Translations under genes and position numbers: made by a program | Assembly (NCBI GenBank): GCA_964530075.1 | Contig: CAZGXU010000036.1 | Location: forward strand, 1-20,715 | From: JANQEA01 sp964530075 | Lineage (GTDB): Bacteria > Bipolaricaulota > Bipolaricaulia > UBA7950 > UBA9294 | Length of the DNA stretch: 20,715 nt | Direction: 5' to 3' | In this document: positions 15,596 to 20,715 of the stretch, piece by piece | Numbering within the stretch: the stretch's first letter is position 1 | How the letters are laid out: each line of letters starts with the position of its first letter | The notes under the pieces: generated by a model | Database searches by the model: none | Told to the model about the DNA's origin: nothing | What the model saw: only the letters and a program-made list of their open reading frames with translations

Positions 15596-16820
15596 AGCGC
15601 ATCGCCTCCACAGGTTCGAGGTTCGACGCCCGATACGCCGGGAACCACGCCGCTACGATGGCGACTCCGGCCATCGAAGCTGCGGCCAGAAGCACCTGGG
15701 ACGCCGACGCCCGCAAGTGCAGCACCGGGTTCATCCCGACGGCCTTCATGAACTGGACGGCCGAGCCCCAGACGGGGATGCCGCCGAACGCCTCGACGAT
15801 CCAGATGACGCCTACCCCGGCGAGCGCGCCGTACAGGGCGCCGACGACCGCGATCGTCGCCGCCTCGACGAGGATCATCCGCATCACCCGCCATCGCGTC
15901 GCGCCGAGCGAGATGATCAGCCCGAGCTCGCGGGTCCGCTCCATCACCGAGAGATACAGCGTGTTCACCACGACCAGCGCTCCGAGCGCGAAGAAGACAC
16001 CGGCGAACACCCACAGCATCGGCTGCATGACGCGCATGTAGGCGGCCACTTGGGGGACGAGCTCCTTCCAGCCGAGGATTACGAGACCGTCCGGCAGATC
16101 GTCGGCGAACGCCGCGGTGACCTTCTCGATCCGATCCGCGTTCCACGGCCCGGTGACCCCCTCGACCCGGCCGACGATCGCCGTCGCGGCGCCCGGGGTC
16201 CGTGCAAGTCGACGGGCGGTGTCCAGCGTCGCGTGGATGACGGTGCGACCGAGTTCGGCCGCCGGTGCGCTGTAGATGCCGACGACCGGGACCTTCAGCA
16301 CGCCGATCCCCGCCTCGGGGTGCGCGCCGAGGAGGACCAGCTCGTCGCCGACCCCGATCTTCAAGAGATCGGCTAGCTCCTCGCCGATCACGACCCCGTC
16401 CTGCCTGGTCGTCAGGTAGGTCCCGTCGACGATCAGGTCGCCGATCGCGCTGATCGGTCCGATCTCCTCGGGAATCACGCCCTGGACGTAGACCGTCTGG
16501 GAGCGGTCGCCGACGGACGCAAGAGCCGGGAGGTCGAGCCGCACGGTCCGCCACTCGATCCCGTCGGCTTCGTCGACGACGGCGAGCGCCGCGTCCGGAT
16601 CCCGGATCAGCGGGATCGCCGACCCGAGTCCGCGGACCTCCTCGTGGCGGATCTGGAAGTGTCCGGTGTCGATGCGGGTGGCGGTCTCAAACATGTCTGA
16701 CAAGTTCGCCGACGCGAACCCGAACATGAAGATGATGAAGTAGACGGGGATCAGCACCGCGAGCAACGTCAGGACCGTACGGCCGCGGTTTCGCTTCAGG
16801 TGCCGGAGCGCCGCCTTCAT
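15585..16820 (-). CDS. FtsX/LolE-type ABC permease (second permease)
   Basis: A 411-residue MacB/LolCE-type permease. There is one N-terminal transmembrane helix (about 15-37), a large extracytoplasmic domain (about 40-265), then three C-terminal helices (about 270-295, 312-345 and 375-400). The loops have the typical YLSVMERTRELGLIISLGATRWRVMRMILVEA and the end PAYRASNLEPVEAMRYVE. The ATG at 16820 overlaps the stop of the LolA-like gene by four bases, with GGGGGAG upstream. It probably pairs with the other permease as a heterodimer driven by the following ATPase. Substrate is unknown; lipoproteins or lipids are plausible given the LolA-like neighbour. Confidence 0.92.
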   Translation of the reverse strand: MKAALRHLKRNRGRTVLTLLAVLIPVYFIIFMFGFASANLSDMFETATRIDTGHFQIRHEEVRGLGSAIPLIRDPDAALAVVDEADGIEWRTVRLDLPALASVGDRSQTVYVQGVIPEEIGPISAIGDLIVDGTYLTTRQDGVVIGEELADLLKIGVGDELVLLGAHPEAGIGVLKVPVVGIYSAPAAELGRTVIHATLDTARRLARTPGAATAIVGRVEGVTGPWNADRIEKVTAAFADDLPDGLVILGWKELVPQVAAYMRVMQPMLWVFAGVFFALGALVVVNTLYLSVMERTRELGLIISLGATRWRVMRMILVEAATIAVVGALYGALAGVGVIWIVEAFGGIPVWGSAVQFMKAVGMNPVLHLRASASQVLLAAASMAGVAIVAAWFPAYRASNLEPVEAMRYVE

Positions 16821-17623
16821 TCGGTCTCCCCCCAGTTCTCGAACGTCTCCACCGAGAAGAACGACGCATCGATCTCGAAGTCGAAGGCCGGATCCTCGAT
16901 CCGTTGGACCGTCCGGTCGCCGAACGCGTCCTCGATGATGATCGTCGTCGGGAAGGTCTGCTCCCCGAGTTCGATCACGTCGGAGAAGGTCGCCGTCTGC
17001 AGCACGTCGCCGCGCTGGTCGTAGTAGACGAGCCGCTCCATCGCGAAATCGGCGGTCACCCAGATCTCGAGTTTCCCGTAGACGACTGGCGCGTCGGGGT
17101 GCGGGACGAGGGTGAGGAGCCAGTGCGCATTGCTCTCGTCGTCAGGGTCGCCGGGGAGCACCTCGACGCCGGCGTCGTAGTCGTCGGAGAGCGTCCCGTG
17201 CGACAGGTCGTCGAGCGACGGCCCGGCACCGAAGACGGCGTCGGCGAGCGCGACCGCCGGGAGCTTGATCGCGCCGATCCCCGGCGCGTAGTACCAGAGC
17301 TCATCGCCGAGCTGGAGGTAGCCCGAGTTGCGGTCCTCCTCCGGCTCGAGGACGCGGATCAGTGCCAGCTCCTCGCCGAGCGTCCAGATCTCCAGGGTGT
17401 GGTGCTTGATCGAACCGGCGAGCGTGATTTCCAGTCGGACGATCGCGTGAAAACTGTCCCCTTGCCAGGCGCCGTTGACACGATCGAGGATCGCTGCCGC
17501 ATCGAGCGCCGTCGGGTCGGCGGGCTCCTCCTGCGCCGCGGCAGCGAGCGCCGCGAGCGACACGAGCAGCAGGCAGATCGTCGACCGACTCATTCGGCTC
17601 TTCGCCCTCGTCATCTTCTTCAT
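16817..17623 (-). CDS. Outer-membrane lipoprotein-sorting (LolA-like) protein
   Basis: A 268-residue exported protein. The signal peptide is STICLLLVSLAALAAAAQ with cleavage near AAA-Q. The mature part fits the LolA-like beta-barrel family annotated as outer membrane lipoprotein-sorting proteins: ILDRVNGAWQGDSFHAIVRLEI, then YLQLGDELWYYAPGIGAIKLP, LEIWVTADFAMERLVYYDQRGDVLQTATFSDV and a final DASFFSVETFENW. In this family a half-open barrel carries the acyl chains of lipoproteins or lipids across the periplasm. It lies between two FtsX-type permease genes, four bases after the first and overlapping the second by four, so it is probably their periplasmic partner. GGGAGGGG precedes the ATG. Later in-frame ATGs (residues 4 and 11) are possible starts. 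Confidence 0.87.
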   Translation of the reverse strand: MKKMTRAKSRMSRSTICLLLVSLAALAAAAQEEPADPTALDAAAILDRVNGAWQGDSFHAIVRLEITLAGSIKHHTLEIWTLGEELALIRVLEPEEDRNSGYLQLGDELWYYAPGIGAIKLPAVALADAVFGAGPSLDDLSHGTLSDDYDAGVEVLPGDPDDESNAHWLLTLVPHPDAPVVYGKLEIWVTADFAMERLVYYDQRGDVLQTATFSDVIELGEQTFPTTIIIEDAFGDRTVQRIEDPAFDFEIDASFFSVETFENWGETE

Positions 17624-17627
17624 CGTC

Positions 17628-18851
17628 CTACCCCTCCCGGATGGCGGTCACCGGTTCGAGCCGGTTCGCCCGTCGGGCCGGATACCAGGCCGCGACCAGG
17701 GCGGTGAATACGACAACCGAGAACGCCGCGACCCAGTACCACCCGGACGTCGACGCGTAGATCACCGTCGGGACGCCGAGCGAGCCGGCGAGGCCGGGAA
17801 TCAGGCGGCCGAAGCTGATCCCGAACCGCTCCAGATAGATCAGCAGGCCGTAGCCGACGCCGCCCCCGACGAGGAAACCGATCGCCGAGACGAACACCGA
17901 CTCGAGCAACACGACCTGTGCCAGCAGCCGGCGGCTCATCCCGACGGCGGTCATCACCCCGAACTCGCGCGTCCGCTCGAGCACCGAGTAGAACGCCGTG
18001 TTCGCGACGCCGAAGCCGGCGAGCAGGCTGATCATCACCACGAACGGGATCATCTTGATGACGCTCCCTCCGATCATCAGCCTGGCGAGCGGATTGAGCG
18101 CGTAGTAGTCGGCGACCTCGATCCCGGAGGCCGCCGGCAGGCGCGCCGCGACCTCGGCCACCGCGCGGCCGGTCGAGACGCCGCGCGGGAGGTTCACCGC
18201 GATCGACGTCAGCCCGTCCCACTCCGACAGCGCCCGCGCGTCCTCGATCGGGACGTACAGCGTGTTGTCGAGCTGAGCGAGCGGCGCCGAGAAGAACCCG
18301 ACGGTCGTGAACGCCCGCGAGTTCGTCCCGGACGCGCCCTGAGCCAAGACGACGATCTTCTCCCCGAGCCGGACATCGAGGCTCTCGGCCAGCTTCTCCG
18401 ACAGCAGGACCTCGCCCGGTCCGGCGATCGAGCGGCCCTCGACGATCATCTCGCCGATCCGCGTGACCAACCGCTCCTTGAGCGGATCGATCCCGCGGAG
18501 CACGGCGCCGTCGGTCCCGTACGAGCTTCGGACCATCCCGTACACCTCGAGCCGCGGCGAAGCACCGTCGATGCGGAGATCGGCGATCGCCGCATCCGCC
18601 TCGGCGACCTGGGCGGGCGTCAGTCCGTTCGAAGGGACCGGATCTTCGGCGTACCCCACGGCGCGCAGCTGGAAGTCGCCCAGATCGTAGTCGACCTGAG
18701 AGCTCGTCATCGACGTCAGGAATCCGTCGGTGATCCCCCAGACGACGAGGATCATCCAGCTTCCGAACGCGACGATCGCGATCATCAGGACCGTGCGCTG
18801 CGGGTGCCGCCACAGGTTTCTCCAGGCGATCCGTCCCGCCAGAAGACTCAA
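17628..18851 (-). CDS. FtsX/LolC-type ABC permease (first permease)
   Basis: A 407-residue MacB/LolCE-type permease. There is one N-terminal helix (about 18-40), a large periplasmic-type domain, three C-terminal helices (about 265-290, 315-340, 370-392), the conserved loop FYSVLERTREFGVMTAVGMSRRLLAQ and the end PARRANRLEPVTAIREG. The start is TTG at 18851, with GGAGG six bases upstream. It shares its architecture with the second permease but differs widely in the external domain, fitting a heterodimer such as LolC-LolE. First transporter gene after tetR; 142 bases separate them and hold two inverted repeats. Confidence 0.92.
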   Translation of the reverse strand: MSLLAGRIAWRNLWRHPQRTVLMIAIVAFGSWMILVVWGITDGFLTSMTSSQVDYDLGDFQLRAVGYAEDPVPSNGLTPAQVAEADAAIADLRIDGASPRLEVYGMVRSSYGTDGAVLRGIDPLKERLVTRIGEMIVEGRSIAGPGEVLLSEKLAESLDVRLGEKIVVLAQGASGTNSRAFTTVGFFSAPLAQLDNTLYVPIEDARALSEWDGLTSIAVNLPRGVSTGRAVAEVAARLPAASGIEVADYYALNPLARLMIGGSVIKMIPFVVMISLLAGFGVANTAFYSVLERTREFGVMTAVGMSRRLLAQVVLLESVFVSAIGFLVGGGVGYGLLIYLERFGISFGRLIPGLAGSLGVPTVIYASTSGWYWVAAFSVVVFTALVAAWYPARRANRLEPVTAIREG

Positions 18852-18912
18852 GTTGCACCTCCGTCCTGCAGAACCTGTCGCATGCTCATGTCACTCCGAT
18901 TCCTCATCCTCC

Positions 18913-18945
18913 GAGAGAACCGCTTACCCATGTTGCGGTTCTCTC
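18913..18945. promoter_or_regulatory. Perfect 11-bp inverted repeat, candidate TetR operator
   Basis: Arms GAGAGAACCGC (18913-18923) and GCGGTTCTCTC (18935-18945) with an 11-base centre. It lies about 60 bases upstream of the first permease start. No T tract follows on either strand, so an operator or a structured leader is more likely than a terminator. No convincing promoter hexamers were found around it. Confidence 0.5.
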
Positions 18946-18989
18946 ACGCACAGCCGGCGCCGTGGCGACGGCTTGTGCGCATCCATCAA

Positions 18990-19026
18990 GGTCTTACCTG
19001 CCCTGCTTAGCAGGGCAGGTAAGACC
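18990..19026. repeat. Perfect 17-bp palindromic hairpin overlapping the 3' end of tetR
   Basis: The arms 18990-19006 and 19010-19026 are exact reverse complements of 17 bases each, around a 3-base loop (TTA). The left arm reads GGTCTTACCTGCCCTGC. On the minus strand it encodes the last ten residues of the TetR protein (GLTCPAKQGR) and its TAA stop. No T tract follows on either side. It could be a small palindromic (REP-like) element or an RNA structure between tetR and the transporter genes. Confidence 0.85.
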
Positions 19027-19614
19027 GTCGGCGATGATCTGTGGCGCCAGCTCGAACAGCTGATCGTACATCTCCGGAGGGATCCGATCGCGGTTCACCG
19101 GGAGAAGCTTGATGAGCCCGAGCGAGTAAGTGAGCTGGAGTGGATCGCCGGGGATGATCTCACCGCGCGCCTGCGCCTTGGCGAACGCCTCGATCAGCGG
19201 CGCGAAGAATTCGGATGAACGATCGAGGATCCCCTGGTAGTCGAGCGAACTTGCCAGCCGCTCGAGTTCGCTCGGGTCGTCGAGAAGGATCCGCGCGAAC
19301 TCGTTCGACTCGATCTCGCGGACGATCCCCTGTATCAGGCGGACGAGCGCCTCCCTCGTGTCGTCGGTCGTCCGGAACGACGCGTCGAGCAACCGCTCCA
19401 TCATCGCCGGCATCTCCTCCAGGAACAGCTCGACGAACAGGGCCTCCTTGCTGTCGAAGAAGAGGTAGAACGACGCCTTGGCGATCCCCGCCGGCCCGGT
19501 CAGGTCCTCGATCGTCGTCTTCTTCAGGCCGTAGCGAAGGAAGCAGGCGCGCCCCGCCGCCATCAGCTTCTCGCGAATCGTCTCTTTCTCTATCGCGGTG
19601 AACGCCCGTGGCAT
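18994..19614 (-). CDS. TetR/AcrR family transcriptional regulator
   Basis: A 206-residue TetR-family repressor. The N-terminal DNA-binding region has EKLMAAGRACFLRYGLKKTTIEDLTGPAGIAKASFYLFFDSKEALFVELF (shown as consecutive family blocks, about 15-64), with the helix-turn-helix near 33-52. The remaining residues form the ligand-binding and dimerisation domain and share no obvious signature. It lies first in the same orientation as the two permeases, LolA-like protein and ATPase, so it most likely controls them and itself. The ATG at 19614 is preceded by AAGG at about 12 bases. The last ten residues are encoded by a perfect palindrome, so the C-terminus may differ from that of its relatives. 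Confidence 0.92.
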   Translation of the reverse strand: MPRAFTAIEKETIREKLMAAGRACFLRYGLKKTTIEDLTGPAGIAKASFYLFFDSKEALFVELFLEEMPAMMERLLDASFRTTDDTREALVRLIQGIVREIESNEFARILLDDPSELERLASSLDYQGILDRSSEFFAPLIEAFAKAQARGEIIPGDPLQLTYSLGLIKLLPVNRDRIPPEMYDQLFELAPQIIADGLTCPAKQGR

Positions 19615-19642
19615 GTCTGCGACCTTGTGAATATAGTCCTCA

Positions 19643-19652
19643 TGTGGTCACA
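19643..19652. promoter_or_regulatory. Short palindrome at the tetR transcription start, possible operator
   Basis: TGTGGTCACA (TGTG-N2-CACA) overlaps the expected transcription start of the tetR promoter. This position would suit autoregulation. It is short and does not match the repeat at 18913-18945. Confidence 0.3.
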
Positions 19653-19653
19653 G

Positions 19654-19681
19654 AGTATACAGAGGTGGGCATGGGTTGCAA
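19654..19681 (-). promoter_or_regulatory. Candidate tetR promoter
   Basis: On the minus strand TTGCAA (19681-19676), a 16-base spacer, TATACT (19659-19654). Transcription would begin near 19647, about 33 bases before the ATG. Confidence 0.55.
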
Positions 19682-19704
19682 GTGGCGAGTGGCAAGTGGG
19701 GAGT
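19681..19704. repeat. Tandem heptamer repeat
   Basis: Three consecutive units AGTGGCG, AGTGGCA and AGTGGGG followed by a partial AGT. It is a short low-complexity repeat, not a CRISPR array. Confidence 0.6.
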
Positions 19705-19883
19705 CACACCGAAGCAAAGCGTTCGGTGTCGAATACGTTCAGTCAGGATGCTGAACTTGACGCGTAGGGTGGAGGGGCGTAGGATGGCACGCAAGGATAC
19801 GAATGTCAATATGAGAGACGAAGAGGGATGAAAGGAGCGCTCAGAATAGAAAAGACCGGACGGCGCAAGCCTTAGTGCTATTG

Positions 19884-19917
19884 CACACAAACGGGGTCAC
19901 ACACACAAACGGGGTCA
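19884..19917. repeat. 16-base direct repeat upstream of the transposase
   Basis: CACACAAACGGGGTCA occurs at 19884-19899 and again at 19902-19917, with a period of 18 bases. The second copy continues into GGTCTTG. GGGGTCAGGTCTTG-type sequence is often seen upstream of this transposase type, so the repeat may be part of the element's left end. Confidence 0.7.
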
Positions 19918-19956
19918 GGTCTTGTTCTGCCACATCATATAGGGTAGACTGCACGC

Positions 19957-20715
19957 ATGGCAAGACCGTTGCGAGTTGAATACGAAGGTGCTGTGTATCA
20001 CGTGACGGCGCGCGGAAACGCGCGGCAGGATATCTTTCTCGACGACGAGGATCGGGCGAGGTTTCTGGTTGTTCTTGCGGATGTCGTTGACCGGTTCGGC
20101 TGGATCTGTCACGCATATTGCTTGATGTCCAACCACTATCATCTGCTCATCGAGACACCCGAGGGGAATCTCTCGAAAGGAATGCGCCACCTGAACAGCG
20201 TGTATACGCAGGCGTTCAACCGGCAACATGACCGGGTGGGACACGTTCTCCAGGGGCGATTCAAGTCGATCCTCGTCGAGAAGGAGAGCCATCTGCTCGA
20301 GCTGGCACGCTACCTCGTGCTCAATCCTGTGCGCGCGAAGATCGTGCAGCATCCACGCCAATGGAAGTGGAGCAGCTACCGAGCGACAGCGGGCCATGCG
20401 GCTCCTCCGGTGTTCCTCACGACGGAGTGGATCCTCGCGGAGTTTGACGTCGACATGGATACCGCTCGCCGCGCGTACCGTCAGTTTGTCAAAGATGGGC
20501 GGGGTGTGTCTGTCTGGGATGGTCTGCGAGGTGGGATCCTCCTGGGCAGCGAGCAGTTCGTGAAGAAGCTGCGACCTCTTCTGCATGCCGGAACCGCCAC
20601 GAAGGAGATCCCGAGACGAGAGCGGCTGGCAACCAGGCCGACGCTCGAGCGGCTATTCGCGGTTCCTCGCTGTTTCATGTGGGTAAGGCGAAGTCGAGTT
20701 TGCCGGCGAGTAGGT
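19957..20715 (+). CDS. IS200/REP-associated tyrosine transposase (RAYT-like), partial
   Basis: Reading from the ATG at 19957 stays open to the window end (253 residues seen), so the gene is cut by the window. The N-terminus MARPLRVEYEGAVYHVTARGN is characteristic of Y1 (HUH) transposases of the RAYT group. The HUH motif is H60-Y61-H62 in LMSNHYHLLIETP, GRFKSILVE follows, and the catalytic tyrosine is probably Y119 in ARYLVLNPVRAK. These single-strand transposases cut and join at small hairpins, often REP palindromes. No Shine-Dalgarno site is obvious. Beyond RPTLERLF (about residue 226-233) the sequence no longer resembles the helix-turn-helix ending common in this family. That may mean a frameshift or variant tail, but too little is visible to decide. 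Confidence 0.88.
   Translation, partial: MARPLRVEYEGAVYHVTARGNARQDIFLDDEDRARFLVVLADVVDRFGWICHAYCLMSNHYHLLIETPEGNLSKGMRHLNSVYTQAFNRQHDRVGHVLQGRFKSILVEKESHLLELARYLVLNPVRAKIVQHPRQWKWSSYRATAGHAAPPVFLTTEWILAEFDVDMDTARRAYRQFVKDGRGVSVWDGLRGGILLGSEQFVKKLRPLLHAGTATKEIPRRERLATRPTLERLFAVPRCFMWVRRSRVCRRVG

Larger units (their letters stand above)
19615..19956. other. Gene-free intergenic stretch with short repeats
   Basis: About 340 bases between divergent tetR and the transposase. It contains the tetR promoter/operator region, a tandem heptamer, an inverted repeat GTTCAG/CTGAAC (19737-19742 and 19751-19756), near-repeats of GCGTAGGRTGG around 19763-19787, and a 16-base direct repeat before the transposase. 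Short readings here have no family features or ribosome sites. The base composition is less GC-rich than the rest of the window. Confidence 0.7.

Noticed and set aside
17475..19010. 511-residue plus-strand open reading across the permease
   Set aside because: It is antisense to the permease and LolA-like genes, has a highly charged biased composition, and shows no family motif.
18990..19026. Palindrome as a factor-independent terminator
   Set aside because: The stem is ideal but no T tract follows on either strand, so it is listed as a repeat instead.
19648..19890. 80-residue minus-strand reading in the intergenic stretch
   Set aside because: It has no ribosome site, crosses the tetR promoter and repeats, and resembles no family.
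19681..19917. CRISPR array
   Set aside because: The repeats are only 7 or 16 bases with no regular spacers, and there are no cas genes.
19915..20586. 223-residue minus-strand reading opposite the transposase
   Set aside because: The plus-strand frame has clear HUH transposase motifs; the opposite frame has none.

Overview
The window is a strongly GC-rich, gene-dense bacterial segment. A run of ten Ns inside groEL shows that it comes from a scaffolded, probably metagenomic, assembly. The gene set does not match a standard model organism. It has a complete bacillithiol (BSH) pathway, HrcA/CIRCE-type control of groESL, a cluster of Asp23, AmaP and DUF2273 genes usually seen in Gram-positives, and LolA/LolCDE-like envelope genes usually seen in diderms. 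A deep-branching Terrabacteria-type lineage such as Candidatus Bipolaricaulota (Acetothermia) would fit. That is a guess from gene content and style, not a determination.

Left block (176-6427, minus strand): six tightly packed genes form one operon. In transcription order they are an MBL-fold thiol-ester/persulfide-type hydrolase, a class I SAM methyltransferase, bshC, bshB1, bshA and an exported M1-family metallopeptidase. Three of the junctions are 4-base stop/start overlaps. Together they can make bacillithiol from UDP-GlcNAc, malate and cysteine. The methyltransferase is a good candidate for N-methylation of bacillithiol, and the MBL protein for a thiol-dependent detoxification step.

Middle block (6507-11350): a divergent promoter region leads to an exported lamin-tail-domain protein. 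This runs convergently into a patatin-like phospholipase. Next comes groES-groEL (minus strand) with a clear sigma-70-type promoter, a CIRCE operator and an intrinsic terminator. Divergent from groES is a small DUF2227 membrane protein, followed by an RlpA-like double-psi beta-barrel protein whose promoter predicts a leaderless mRNA.

Right-centre block (11370-14798, plus strand): efp, two Asp23/Gls24 genes, an AmaP-like membrane anchor, a DUF2273 membrane protein, nusB and a PHP-domain phosphoesterase form a continuous operon. It joins translation (EF-P), transcription (NusB) and an envelope-associated Asp23 assembly.

Right block (14891-19614, minus strand): tetR is followed by an FtsX-type permease, an outer-membrane-lipoprotein-sorting (LolA-like) protein, a second FtsX-type permease and a LolD/MacB-type ATPase. 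This looks like a TetR-controlled lipoprotein or lipid extraction machine with its own periplasmic carrier. Two perfect inverted repeats lie between tetR and the transporter genes. One of them encodes the last ten residues of TetR.

Right edge (19615-20715): a gene-poor stretch with short repeats precedes an IS200/REP-associated (RAYT-like) tyrosine transposase that runs off the window.
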